Below are positions 47,801 to 59,422 of a DNA stretch of 64,000 bases, piece after piece. Position 1 is the stretch's first letter, and every line of letters begins with the position of its first letter. This DNA is from Gibbula magus (taxonomy: Eukaryota; Mollusca; Gastropoda; Trochida; Trochidae): positions 72,166,420 through 72,230,419 of the forward strand of contig OW388289.1 of NCBI GenBank assembly GCA_936450465.1, given 5' to 3'. The position numbers and the translations under genes were made by a program. Below the pieces are notes generated by a model. That model searched no databases. It saw nothing but the letters and a program-made list of their open reading frames with translations, and was not told where the DNA came from.

Positions 47801-48535
47801 GATACCTGTCTTTGTATGGAAGGTGACTCTTATGATTCAGGTTTGAGAATACCAACTTTCTTATTGTTTTGAGTCAGGGTAATTAATCATTCTTTTAAAA
47901 AATAAATCTTCGATATCCACAATTCATATATACAGATATGAATGATGTGGAGGAGGGGCGGGGTGATATATGGTTTATATCGACCAAATGAAGGAGAGTT
48001 GTTTGATGGTTTAAGAGGTTTAAATTATGTTGATGAAGGGGCTAGAAAGAAACATAACGAACAATGTTTGATGTGGGTGGACAATTTCTTTATGATATTT
48101 CCACCAGAATACCATGCAGTATAACAATGCACAAGTTTCTGGTCACATTCCCACTAGAACACTTACCACTATCAGTAACTCATCTGCATTACTATATTGC
48201 CATGTCGACTGTAGTGTGGTTCTTGTATAGGATATCCCAAGAGTCCTGTACATGTATTGCTTATCTCTTGACCTTTCACAAATATGAATTATTAATGTAT
48301 TAGCTTATTGTAATGTCAAGATGACATAGTCCAATTTCTCTCCACTTTATCCTCTCTGTATGATGAGTAATGGAGTATGTATTACAGTGTTATGTTCTTT
48401 TGAGATGATCTATCATGAAGAAGTTGTTCTGTGTATATCATAACGAGTGATAGCGATCATGATTTGATTGACTTGAAATGTCTGATGCAATTATGAATAT
48501 TGTTTGCTATTGGTTGCTGCTATATTTCGCTACAA
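44850..48535. other. Long non-coding stretch, no gene seen
   Basis: 3.7 kb of AT-rich DNA. Frames at 45140-45334, 47530-47757, 47942-48124 and 48064-48303 have no domain or splice context. No repeat family recognised. Confidence 0.45.
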
Positions 48536-48544
48536 ATATCACAG

Positions 48545-48640
48545 TGGCTAGGGTTGTTGCAACGGAAAGCCTACAATACCATTGACAATCCATTGCAGTG
48601 AAACCTGCAAGAGTTGACTGGAACTAGTGGTACTGCAATG
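48545..48640 (-). mobile_element. Decayed SINE family A fragment, minus strand
   Basis: gttgcaacggaaagcctaca, then ccattgcagtgaaacctgca and gttgactggaactagtggta correspond to the complement of the central to 3' body. Confidence 0.6.
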
Positions 48641-48770
48641 GATGCACTGGAACCTTAACTTCATCGAACAGCTCCTTTTTTTTAAAAAATCTGTTCTAGA
48701 TTGATGTTAGTCTGGCAGAGAAAGGATTAAAATGACTTTCAAATACATAATGAAAACTTCTAGTATCACC

Positions 48771-48835
48771 AGAAGAAAGCCTGCACTACCATTGTGGCTA
48801 TGCCTTTCAGTGAAACATGCTGGCATTACTGTGAC
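48771..48835 (-). mobile_element. Decayed SINE family A fragment, minus strand
   Basis: gaagaaagcctgcactacca, then ttgtggctatgcctttcagt and gaaacatgc. It is in the same orientation as the fragment 130 bp upstream and may be a second old copy. Confidence 0.5.
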
Positions 48836-49146
48836 AAAATTGAATGAAGTCACACAAAAATGATCAACCTTGATTAGATATTAAATGTAATACTAAATGT
48901 ATATGAAATGTTGTTCCAACTTATATATATATATATTAATGTACCAGGACAACCAGCCCAATGTTAAATGATAGGAATAAGGGAGCCTTGGTTTTCAGGT
49001 AATTTCATACAGTAATAGTCTCCAAATTATTGATTAAAACTGTCAGGGATCAGATTATGTGTTTGTACACGAAATTGATTAAAGTCAAAACTGGTAACCT
49101 TAAACATGAACTCATTATTTCCCCGGATGTATCCTGAATGGTTGAA

Positions 49147-49204
49147 CCAACTCATAATGACTTCTTGTAGCCGTGGCCCAGCCAACTCATAATGACTTCT
49201 TGTA
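49147..49204 (+). repeat. Direct repeat of 23 bp, 35 bp apart
   Basis: ccaactcataatgacttctt plus gta occurs at 49147-49169 and 49182-49204, exactly. Confidence 0.85.
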
Positions 49205-49369
49205 CAACCTATACAACTCTGGACAGTCATGTGTGACCCTCTTTGACCAGTGTCCAGCTGTGATAAATGCAGTATTCCCTTACCGTACATTCATATTGTC
49301 CAGTGCTGACCAGTCAAGTACCTGTTGACCATTGTGACATCACAATGGCCATTAAGGGGTGTGTATGTG

Positions 49370-50800
49370 TTAATGCTGATGGACAGAGGTGGGATATTAG
49401 TGCTTGTGAGGTGTTACAGGGAGGAGGTTTATGGGTAGTGAGGGTTTACAGGGGAGGGGGGTTGACTGTGTTTGGGGTATTGTGGTTATTGGAATAGGGA
49501 ATACTTGGGTAGCGGGATGTCTGTTAGAGAATATTTGAATGGAAGATATTGTGTTATTGTAATAACGGATAATGAGATCAGGTGATTTGGGTGTAGGTAG
49601 TAAACATTCTTGTGGGTTGTTTCATTGATGCTAAGTGTTTGGAGGGGATGTAAGTTGGTTGTATTTTCTGGTATTGGTATGGGAATGGGATGGCTTGGAT
49701 ATTTGAATGTGAGGTATCGGCTGGAGAACATCAAGGAATTGGAATGAAGGTGGGGTATATGGGAGATAGTGGAGTGATTGGAATTGGAAAGGAATTTTGG
49801 TTCTTGTGAGTTTGTTATGATATCATTGAGTATGGGGTTTTAGGAGAGAAGGAATTTTATTTGTGTAAATGAATTGGAGTTATAGGCGGTATAGGAAGGG
49901 AGTTGTAATTTGTGATGTTTTATGGAAACTTTATGTTTCTCCCCACATTGGAGTGGGTTCTTGGATCTGCCACCGATGAATGAGACTCTGGAGATTGTAT
50001 AATGGCTATTGAATTATTGGAAAACAGCTTCAATGTTATTTGGAGGTATATTTGAAGGAAATTGTACGGAAACAGTAAAAGAAATATTGGAGAAGAGTTA
50101 GAAGGAAAAGAGGGAGAAATTTCGTGATTTAAAGATAAAGAGCAGCAGGAGACTGTGGTAAGTCATAGAGGGAACAGTGACCCTGTGGGATGGAGGGGAG
50201 ATAATCTAGGGTGGTCAGAGGACGTCAGTGGTTATCTGACAGGGTACAGTCAGAAGGGATTTATAGTGGGGTTTGAGAAATGAGAGAGTGGTTAGGTTAG
50301 TTGTGGTCATCTTTTTGATTCTACAGTTAGGATTTATGATGGGGTGGATCCTTAGGGGTGAAGGAATGGTCAGTGGTCATTTGTAGTCACACTTTGTATT
50401 CTCAAGAGTACAGTTAGGGAGGAGATTTATGGTAGTTCTAAAGGGTGGAGGAATGGTCAGAGGTCAGTTGTGGTCACCTTTTTATTCTATAGTACAGTTA
50501 GGGAGGAGATTTACGGTGGGGCGGTTGGTCTTGAGGGATGGAGGAGTGGAGGTAACTGCATGTATAGTGTGGTCATCAAAGGGTACAGTAACCAAAGGGA
50601 TTTATGGTGAGGGGGGAGGTAGTGGTCAGGTGTGGTCAACTTCTTTGCAATTCTAAGGGGTACAGTCAGGGAGGGATTTATGGTGAGGGTGGAGGAACGA
50701 GGGGTTGCAATTCTAAGGGGTACAGTCAGGGAGGGATTTATGGTGAGGAGGGTGATCTTCAGGGGTGGTGGTGTTTATGGGGCACATCTGCTTTGGAGAA
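49370..50800 (+). repeat. G-rich, strand-asymmetric region
   Basis: For about 1.4 kb the plus strand is strongly enriched in G over C, with many gggag, gggtgg and ggagga runs. It contains the minisatellite described next and, at about 49958-49977, a ttggatctgccaccg end matching the small MITE family. The frames on both strands are explained by the composition. Confidence 0.7.
50245..50765 (+). repeat. Degenerate minisatellite, units of 60-91 bp
   Basis: The core tacagt-cagggagggatttatgg recurs at 50245, 50322, 50409, 50493, 50584, 50661 and 50721. The last two units are nearly identical with a 60-bp period (ttgcaattctaaggggtaca); the earlier ones carry a ggtcag-ggtcattt insert. This explains three overlapping plus-strand frames of 75-80 codons with repeated GGIYGE-like peptides. 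Confidence 0.85.
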
Positions 50801-50910
50801 TGAAAATGGGGATACTAATGAGATTAATGGCTTATCATGACAATCAGCTTGTTGGGTGGATTATGTGGCTTTGACTGTGATGGATTCAGGAGGACATGCT
50901 ACTTCATCTT

Positions 50911-50970
50911 GCAGGACAGTTTTAGAGTATTTTATATATAGCAGGACAGTTTTAGAGTATTTTATATATA
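50911..50970 (+). repeat. Perfect 30-bp tandem duplication
   Basis: gcaggacagttttagagtat plus tttatatata occurs twice, back to back, without a mismatch; a recent slip. Confidence 0.95.
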
Positions 50971-51229
50971 GCAAGCCGGTTCGTCAATTGAAATGTGTGT
51001 TTGATGATACTTTATGTTACAAATTGACAATGAACGTGTACTCTTGTCTAGTTAATGAAAGACGTTTTATTTGGGACACTTCATATTAAGTTAAATTTCA
51101 TATATGTGTAAAGACTAATGATAGATGTTTCTGGACTACTCAATGTACAAACTGACCATTTTTGTATACACTATGTTTAAGAAACTTTATTTTTTTGTCA
51201 AACTGATTCAGCTTTCATTTCTCTTTCAT

Positions 51230-51325
51230 CAAGTGGAATGTGAGGTCAAACAAGATGGCATATACTCCGAAACATTGTAAATGTTCACAATAAAGAAGTT
51301 GATATCCAGGAAATCTTGGTAAAGG
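51230..51325 (+). repeat. Dispersed repeat 3' end (ttcacaataaagaagttg)
   Basis: ccgaaacattgtaaatgttc, then acaataaagaagttgatatc and caggaaatcttgg match the ends at 23146-23232 and, partly, 37405 and 3247. It resembles the end of an unidentified retroelement. Confidence 0.55.
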
Positions 51326-51329
51326 ATCC

Positions 51330-51685
51330 CAATTTCTTCGAGTAATTTATTTTTGTAGGCTTTGTTTATGTCACTCATATTTTTAACTTCTTCAATAAAA
51401 CACTCGTTTTATGAATTATGCATACACCCAACATATCTGATTTAATTGTAAAATGTTCTGAATAATAAACATAATAAGACACTTATGTGTTATTTTCATT
51501 ACTTATCTCAAGCTTATTGTGATTTATGAATCATTTAAATGATTTATGACTTAAGAGCGATAACATAGGTATATATGTATATGTGAAGTATGAGTGAAGC
51601 TATGTCTAGGATCCATCCTTGAAGGTACAATCTAAGGGGTTAGAATGTTCATGTTTGCAAGGACAATGGATGACCTTCAAATCTG
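51330..51685. other. Non-coding stretch, no gene seen
   Basis: AT-rich; no motif recognised. Confidence 0.45.
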
Positions 51686-51689
51686 CCCT

Positions 51690-51935
51690 GATCACTTTGT
51701 CTGCTATAGAGAACCATTCTATATGCAGTAAATTTTTAGTTGCAATACTACGCTAAATTTCAGCACAGTACCACCCATTGTTCGCTTGTTCTAGCCAATG
51801 TTCGCAGGTTTCACTGCAATGCATAGCCACCATGGTGTTGAGGGATTTCTCTCTGCAATGATTCTAGCTGCTGTGATATAAGTGAAATATTATTGAAAGC
51901 AACGTAAAAACGCCAATTCACATCACCTTAAATTA
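51690..51935 (+). mobile_element. SINE family A, 5'-truncated, moderately diverged
   Basis: Starts near actttgtctgctatagagaa and runs to gatataagtgaaatattatt, gaaagcaacgtaaaaac and tcacatcacctta. The terminal gcggcgttaaac is mutated to gcaacgtaaaaa. Confidence 0.85.
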
Positions 51936-51939
51936 TGGC

Positions 51940-53540
51940 TATGCAGTTTCCTTGTTCTATATTAATTAACACATGACAAACTCACTTTTTATAAATGAAA
52001 GGATACAGTTTAGTTTGATTTAAATCTGTGAGTATGAATATGATGCTTAATTAAACTAGGTCCAATTAAATACCATAATCTTATGTAACTTTGAATAATA
52101 GTGGTGTATCTAACTCACTTGTGCTAGTTAGATACCAAAGCACTCACTCGTTTCATAAATATTGCATTAAAGGATCATATAATATTCTCTAGGACAAGAA
52201 CAAGATGACTGTTACTTGAGTGTTACATTGAGACCTTTTTTGAATCAATATATGTTTTTCAGAGATATCAAAATTATCTGCTTTTATCACTGTACTGCAT
52301 GTCCAGTATTCTGCCAACTTCCCTCGGCAAGGCATAACTCGCGGAAGTCTTCATCACTGGCTAATTTAAGACTTGCCGCATTTCCTTAATGTTTAAGTGC
52401 TGGCAAAGTCTGCTATACCATTTTGCATTTCAGATGCAGGGCTCTGCTATGTTAGCTATATGCTATATTTTTTTAAGTTACTGAAATGTGGCAAGCTTAA
52501 ATTAGTCAAGGAAACTGCGCAAGTTATGCCTTGCAGAGGGAAGGTGGTGTACTGCATGTCCAGTGCTTGTCCACTGCATGTCCACTACAGGCCGATGGAT
52601 GACCACTAAGTGACCATCCATCAAGGTTATGATGATGGTGGAGACAGGAGGCCTCTCAGGGAGATGTACGGTGTGTGAGGGATATTATTTTATGCTCTAA
52701 CTAATATGATAAATGCATTTCAGTAATTGGTCTTTTCTCAAGGCTTTCGGATGTGGGCCAGAATTTATATCTTCTGTTCATGTATAAACTGACGTTATTG
52801 AGATATATGCATGTGAATATTTTATTACCACTGGGGAAAATGTGTATAGTCATCGAAAACCAACATTTATCAGGTTTAAGGGATGTATGCATGTAAAATA
52901 TTTCATTGTCTGGGTTGTGGACATTTTCAATGAAGACAACTATATTTAACGATGATATTATATACATATATATTATTAATGATGTAGTTTTTGTAAAACT
53001 ATGTTACCATAGAGTATGAAGTTTTGCATTATATTGGCACCATTTTGATTTCCTGAATTATTCTTAGATCATGCCATGCTTTTATTTTAAAGGTTGAATT
53101 GAAATTGCTAACATTTGTCATTGGCCAATGTTTTTTCACTGAATGCTTTGTCTTTGGGCAAGACCAACTAAACACTGAAATTTTCCAACAATGGCTTTTG
53201 TGAGACAAAGATTTTGATATGCGCATATTGATTGTGCTGATTTAAGAAATACAAGTCTTTTTCTAATTAGTATGATTTTGGAAGTTATTTGCATGAAACT
53301 AATTAGCCATACTGTCTTCTGTTCCAAACATTTTTAATTTATTAAAAATTCCTGTATTAAAGTATCTTTGGAATATTTCTAAAGTCATTTATTCTCAGAT
53401 CACCATAGGCATGGTCATTTTATTAGACTGATGTTGAGAAATGTACATGTATTTGGGTGCCACCCTTGTTCAGTCTGACATAGTCACTCTTGACCATAGC
53501 ATTGGAACATGATACCAATCACAAGTGATCGATAGATAAC
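51940..53540. other. Non-coding stretch, no gene seen
   Basis: Frames at 52397-52609, 52701-52967, 53029-53226 and 53136-53327 show no domain. ctgcatgtcca occurs three times between 52298 and 52580, with no further structure. Confidence 0.45.
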
Positions 53541-54643
53541 AACAATGCCCTAGCTGGTGTCATCAAACAATGCCCTGGCGTCATCAAACAATGCCCTCGG
53601 TCATCAATGCCCTGGTGTCATCAAACAATGCTCTGGTGTCATCAAACAATGCCCTGGTGTCATCAAACAATGCCCTGGTGTCATCAAACAATGCACTGAT
53701 ATCAGCAAACAATGCACTGATATCAGCAAACAATGCTCTGATATCGGCAAACAATGCCCTGGCATCATCAAACAATGCTCTGATAACAGCAAACAATGCC
53801 CTGGTGTCATCAAACAATGCCCTGATATCGGCAAACAATGCCCTGGCATCATCAAACAATGCTCTGATAACAGCAAACAATGCCCTGGTGTCATCAAACA
53901 ATGCCCTGATATCGGCAAACAATGCCCTGGTGTAATCAAACAATGCTCTGATAACCGCAAATAATGCCCTGGTGTCATCAAACAATGCCCTGGTGTCATC
54001 AAACAATGCCCTGGCATCATCAAACAATGCTCTGATTTAATCAACCGATGTCCTCCCATCATCAAATAATGCCCTCCAATCATCAAATAATGCCCTTCAA
54101 TCATCAAACAATGCCCTCCAGTCATCAAACAATGCCTTCCTATCTTCAAATAATGCCTTTCTATCATTAAACAATGCTCTGATTTCAGCAAACAATGCAC
54201 TGATATCAGCAAACAATGCCGTGACGTCATCAAACAATGCCCTGATATCAGCAAACTATGCCCTGGCGTCATCAAACAATGCCCTGGTTTAATCAACCGA
54301 TGTCCTTCCATCATCAAATAATGCCTTCCTATCATCAAACAATGCCTTCCTATCATCAAACAATGCCTTCCTATCATCAAACAATGCCTTTCTATCATCA
54401 AACAATGCTCTGATTTCAGCAAACAATGCCCTGATATCGGCAAACAATGCCGTGACGTCATCAAACAATGCCCTGATATCAGCAAACTATGCCCTGGCGT
54501 CATCAAACAATGCCCTGGTTTAATCAACCGATGTCCTTCCATCATCAAATAATGCCCTCCAATCATCAAACAATGCCCTCCAATCATCAAACAATGCCCT
54601 CCAATCATCAAACAATGCCTTCCTATCATCAAACAATGCTCTG
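53541..54643. repeat. 1.1-kb tandem array of a 21-bp unit
   Basis: About 52 copies of a unit such as aacaatgccctggtgtcatca. Variants (gatatcagca, gataacagca, ccaatcatca, cctatcatca) are arranged in higher-order repeats: an 84-bp block is repeated around 53750-53935, and the marker tttaatcaaccgatgtcc recurs at 54036, 54288 and 54519, that is 252 (12x21) and 231 (11x21) bp apart. Because 21 is a multiple of 3, several frames stay open for long distances (371 codons at 53604-54719 minus, with HCLM-x-x-G heptads; 147 minus; 135 and 121 plus). These are best read as periodicity artefacts. Confidence 0.93.
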
Positions 54644-54740
54644 TGTTATGTAACTCTCTGGCGCCAACCTGATGACTCACAATGATGTGACAAGTAACAA
54701 AGATTCCATCATATATCATATATATAGAACATACGCTTGT

Positions 54741-54906
54741 TCAACAAATGCCATTTATATCTATATTAAATTTGTCTATCTCAAAACTAAGAACCAAGGA
54801 ATGGATACAATTACTTCCTTCTGTCAACAAATGCCATTTATATCTATTTTATATTGTTCTATCTCAAAACTTAGAACCCAGGAATGGATACAATTACTTC
54901 CTTCTG
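54741..54906 (+). repeat. 83-bp tandem duplication
   Basis: Two adjacent copies beginning tcaacaaatgccatttatat, with a few substitutions; starts at 54741 and 54824. Both plus-strand frames here arise from it. Confidence 0.92.
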
Positions 54907-54909
54907 TCT

Positions 54910-55440
54910 TTTAGATTTAAACCCAATTAAATTTGATGGCGTAAATCTTTGACAAAGAAGTGACTGACTCGCTCACATGTGCCTCTTTGACTTTGATTGT
55001 AATTATAAAGGCTAAGAGTAATTAATTTATCATTGAATGACAAAAAGGAACTAATTATTCTGTATTGCTGGTTGCGCAATGAAAATATCTAACTGATTAA
55101 TGAGGTTTTAAGTTGAATGTAGTGTATGAAATTAATTTCTAAAACAGAGAGAGTGAAAAACTAGAATATTGGAATTTGATGTGTATTATTATTATTGAGG
55201 TAGTTCATGCATCAGCTAGTTATATAGCTCTGGCACGTCTCTTTTCCCTTTCTCTGAATAGGTCCACGATGCCTCAATTTGATGTGTAAACTATATTTAT
55301 ATTGTTCGTAATTATTGAACTTTCTATGCATCCTAGAAGTGGGGTAAGAATTTTAAAATTTCTAAAATATTTAGATTTTAATAATTTTATTGAAGTTGGT
55401 TTGGATCAATATGGGAAGTCATGAAATGGAATTTGTTTAA
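54910..55440. other. Non-coding stretch, no gene seen
   Basis: AT-rich; no motif recognised. Confidence 0.45.
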
Positions 55441-55449
55441 CATGGTCTC

Positions 55450-56560
55450 TATCTAACTTAAAGCACAGCAACACAAGGAATAAAGATCAGGTCTTTGATA
55501 CAAACAATTATCTACTTACTCACTTAAATAAACTCAATAACATTGAAAATAAAAAAAATGTAAAACCTTTTCTTGAATGATTTGCTCTTCATAAGTGGTA
55601 TGAGGCAAATACAGAATTAAAGGTTCATAACTCTTCTTTTTATTGAATTTGAGCTTTAGTTAGTTCTAAATGGAATTAAATTTTATGGAAGTTTCATTCA
55701 AAAAAAGAATAAGATCATAGATAAATAATTTTTGATAATAAATTCTGGGCACAGCCAAACAAATTTTAAATGTTTTTCCAGTAAATTTACCAAGATTATT
55801 AAAAAGTTTATTGAGTTCAATCATTGAAGTGAGGTCATGCAATCAAATTGAATTTCCTTCAGATTTTAAACATCATTATTATCGACACAAATTTAGATTT
55901 AAATTTAGATTCCAAGTATCATTTATAAACAACACAAATTCAGGGCAATATGAAACCCCCAAAAATCTTTATTGAATGATTTTCAACTTTATTGAGTTCT
56001 ATTGTATGGAAGGTCATGTAATGGAATTTGATTCACTTGCATTTCCTCTATCTCTTTATCCCTAATAGCTACTTCTGGTCAAATATCACAATTACAGATT
56101 GTACTCTTAATAATGCATATTCTTGTATTGATGTTTCAAGAGAGGAAATCCATTCTTCTTCCTCGTCTCAAACAGCCGCTAAAATCTATAAGGACGTTGG
56201 AAGGCCCATTAAAAGGGACAGCATTTTGTGTGGAAGTCTAGAGCTTTTACAATTGATTGTCCCCGACATTATCAACATCAAAAGCCTGGCGAAAAATGTG
56301 ATGATTTCATATCCAAATCTTTCAATATTTGGCCTTCTTTAAACAATATTTGCAAACACTGTCATACTTCCCTACGTATTTATTTTCCAATTTTATTTGC
56401 TTGCGGGTGAAAGGCCCTTCGGAACGTTTGTCCATTGTGTGAGAGATTTGTTGACAGAGAGTTGAGTTCTATGGAGAACAAGTCAAAAGATATGAACAGA
56501 TTTGCTTTTGGCTTTTGTGACCTAGGACTATTGGTTAGGTATGCGGTAATCTTGGCTGAA
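55450..56560 (+). pseudogene. Decayed coding-like segment, unknown origin
   Basis: From about 55470 a frame reads through NYLLTHLNKLNN to FALHKWYEANTELKVHNS, interrupted by TGA codons where Trp would be plausible. At 56228-56568 another frame reads CKHC...ACG, a TGA, then NVCPLCERFVDRELSSMENK, with two C-x2-C pairs. A third frame at 56028-56342 is open in parallel. The pattern suggests remains of a retroelement or other mobile protein, but I cannot name it and cannot join the pieces with confidence. Confidence 0.3.
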
Positions 56561-56569
56561 AGGTGTTGA

Positions 56570-57950
56570 ACTTTTGTTTGAGGTGAGTTCGTTGAGTATG
56601 CTTGTGTTCTCTTGTATGATCAAAATTCAAAGGCGGTAGTTGGGGTTGTCCTTCTGAATTCAATTACCAAATAGATATCAGCAAGATTTTTAAGGTCTTT
56701 TAATTTCAATCATGACCTGTGAAATTTCTGGTTTTATTTATCTATCTATCCGAGTTTAATTAATTACCATTTACACTATATTCATTCGGGTTCTCTTGTG
56801 GTCAAGATTTTGTAGCTGTTTCTGAACATTAACTTAACTGTAAATTTTGGCGGATGCCTTCTGACTTTAATCACCCCTGAGTCAGTGTCATTATTCTAAT
56901 GTAAGATGAAGGTTTTAAGAAAATATTTAAAACAATTAGCTGTATTTCTTGGGATATCCTCCTTTCTTATGTTTTGTATACTGAAGGACATTGGAGATTT
57001 AGTGGATCCATGTATATGTACATCCATATTATTATCATTATTATCATCAAATCCATATCTTTAACGGCTTTTGGCATATGATGCCATCAGGGATAAGGCA
57101 AGTCTCATGATCAAGACTCCTATGCATGCCTGGTGGGTTCAAAATATACCTTTTGGGGGTCTTTCGTCTGAATATGATAACCGCAGTCGTCGAATTTCTT
57201 TGCTTCCTAATTCCTTCAGCCTTTGTTGTCGGCATGATTTTGTTGTTTTCACGCAAATATATCAAATTATTCTTAAATTTACTTAAGACCTTTGGGTGTG
57301 TTCCTTCTAAGTTAAGCCATTATTCTGACATCCATTTGTATGCTGACAATTGGCATAGTTCATGATCTATCCGCAACCCATTAGGGTTTCGTAACCCTAT
57401 TGTGAGGAAATATCACATAACATTTCCACAAGTTGGACCCCTCTGTGAGTCTAAAGATGTGAGGTAAAATGATATATTGTTGTATTTGTTGAGAGAATAA
57501 TAACATGTGATCTGTGATCTTTTTATTGAATTGAAAATGACACCCAAGGAGAAACTCCACATTTTCATGTTCAGCCATGAAGGACATATTTATTTTATCA
57601 AAGTTCAACTTCATGAATGAGATCTCACTGTCTAGTCAAAGAAAGAAGTGTTAGGTCGCCCATCCCTATCACACTTGTCACACTTTTCTTGTTGTTTTTG
57701 CCTTCCTGGAAAATGTTTGAATATGCATGAAAGCATTTTCAGGATTTGTTTGAATTGGGATGTTGTTTGTATGGTTTGGAAAAAACTGCTCTTTGGATTT
57801 GACTTAATTGGTATACAATTCTTGAATAAATATTATAAAGAAAAGTTAATAAATCACTTAGACTTAGAAAATATTTATTATTTATCAATTCATATTCTCG
57901 TTTATATTTTTTTTGGTGCTTAATTAATTAACATTAAACTCCGCCTTCTG
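56570..57950. other. Non-coding stretch, no supported gene
   Basis: Overlapping frames at 57047-57365 on both strands and 57381-57923 show hydrophobic or mixed peptides without domains. A small hairpin (attagggtttcgtaacccta) lies near 57380-57400. Confidence 0.4.
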
Positions 57951-57958
57951 CAGGTTAA

Positions 57959-58193
57959 AGGGTCACTGCATCGAGGATAAAAATGAGTCTCATCTTTATC
58001 TCACTAAGCTGATTAGAGTGTCTGCTAACGAGTTCCGCTTCACTTCACTTCACTTCACTGTCTACATGCAGTAGTTTGTATTACCAATTACATAAATTGT
58101 CTGAAATTCGGTGTCCGTGACTTGTTAGCAGACATGTTAATCAGCATAGGTAGATACACATGTTCTGATTTTTATTCTCGACGTGGTGTCCCT
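57959..58193. mobile_element. 235-bp MITE flanked by TTAA
   Basis: The ends agggtcactgcatcgaggat and the complement of the right end (agggacaccacgtcgagaat) are similar. Pairing continues inward for about 85 bp (agctgattagagtgtctgct against gctgattaacatgtctgct). TTAA stands at both borders (57955-57958 and 58194-58197), as in piggyBac- or Kolobok-type elements. The centre contains a (CTTCA)n run. No transposase. Confidence 0.8.
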
Positions 58194-58199
58194 TTAAGG

Positions 58200-58990
58200 G
58201 TTAAAGCAAAACTATCCCTGTGCAGATGATTAACTTGTAAAAGGAAGGATTCTATCGGGGTATTTATTGTGGATACGAAATTCAAGGAGACATTCCTGTT
58301 TCCTGTTTCATCATTTCTCGTAATGCACAAGAACAAAATGAATATTCTTGGTTTGAGCAGGCAATAATGATACACATCCCAAGATAAGTATTTGATGTTT
58401 GATTTCAAAATCTGCAGTTAATGATAGTAAGATTCATTTTGGAATAGGGTACGTACGTTTACTGTACATTGAAATATAAATGTTTATAGTGACTGTTATT
58501 CAAATATCAATTTGAAAGATTGAATATTTGAACTATTTTTTTAATAGATTTCCCACAAATACTTTCAAAAGAGTTGGGTACAATGAATTATGAATGATGA
58601 ATGTCAATATTAGCTTATCTTTCAGTGGTTGCTGTTAATTATTAAGTATTCACATTATGATATGACATGAGTAAACTATCTTAGATAAATAGCAATGCAT
58701 AAATGTATTCATAACCCACCACTATCACTATTTCTCTAATAGCTATTTTAAATTCTTTCCGACCGCTAATGAAAAGAATTGTAACAATATAAATTAAAGT
58801 GATCGTCCACCTCTGAATTTAAACTTTAATGTCCCTTGATTTTAAATTTGAAAATGAAAGGATTTGAAATACCCTTGGTGGCCCGTATGCAATTATTTCA
58901 TTACTTTAATCCTACTCTTTGACACTGGTGAAAAACTTCACAAAGAATCATTGTTACACATTCAATCTCAGTTGAACAAGGAAATCAGCA
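58200..58990. other. Non-coding stretch, no gene seen
   Basis: AT-rich; no motif recognised. Confidence 0.45.
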
Positions 58991-58993
58991 ATT

Positions 58994-59045
58994 CTTGAAT
59001 TGATTGGGGTCCGGGGTGTCCTGAATTGATTGGAGGTCCAGGGGG
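58994..59045 (+). repeat. 26-bp tandem duplication
   Basis: ttgaattgattggggtccgg and its near copy ctgaattgattggaggtcca follow each other with a 26-bp period. Confidence 0.8.
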
Positions 59046-59422
59046 GTTGTAAGCCAGGGTGAATCCCGGATCCCGGACAGGGAGCTTATTAGAGCCTCTT
59101 CACTTGACACTCTCTGTTGTCTTGCTGCTTTGAGAGTACTAGAAAGGGTTTGAAGTCCTGCGTTCATCTCTTTAGGTACTAATTAGGCTCTCATGAGTGA
59201 TTCTCAGGCACTCTGGGACCTTAGGGAACAGATTTCACTCGTATCCAGCATTTGCAAAGGTTTTAAAGTAGAATTGCGAAATAATTCAAGTAAACACTTG
59301 GTTAGATACGTGTTTTAGTCTATTCTTCCTTCTTTTCTTGGTCTCTAACAAGTGGATGGAGATGAATGATGAAATGTTTTACTCAGGCCAAATGAAAACA
59401 TATTGTTTCCCATAATATTCCA

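Noticed and set aside
50429..50874. Glycine-rich repeat protein (GGIYGEGGG-like peptides)
   Set aside because: Explained by the G-rich degenerate minisatellite; three frames overlap.
53557..53964. Plus-strand frames of 135 and 121 codons in the 21-bp array
   Set aside because: The unit length is a multiple of three and the unit has no stop in several frames. Simultaneous openness in several frames on both strands argues against coding.
57126..57365. 79-codon hydrophobic frame as a membrane protein
   Set aside because: The hydrophobic run is expected from a T-rich stretch. An overlapping frame and the minus strand are equally open, and there is no splice or promoter context.
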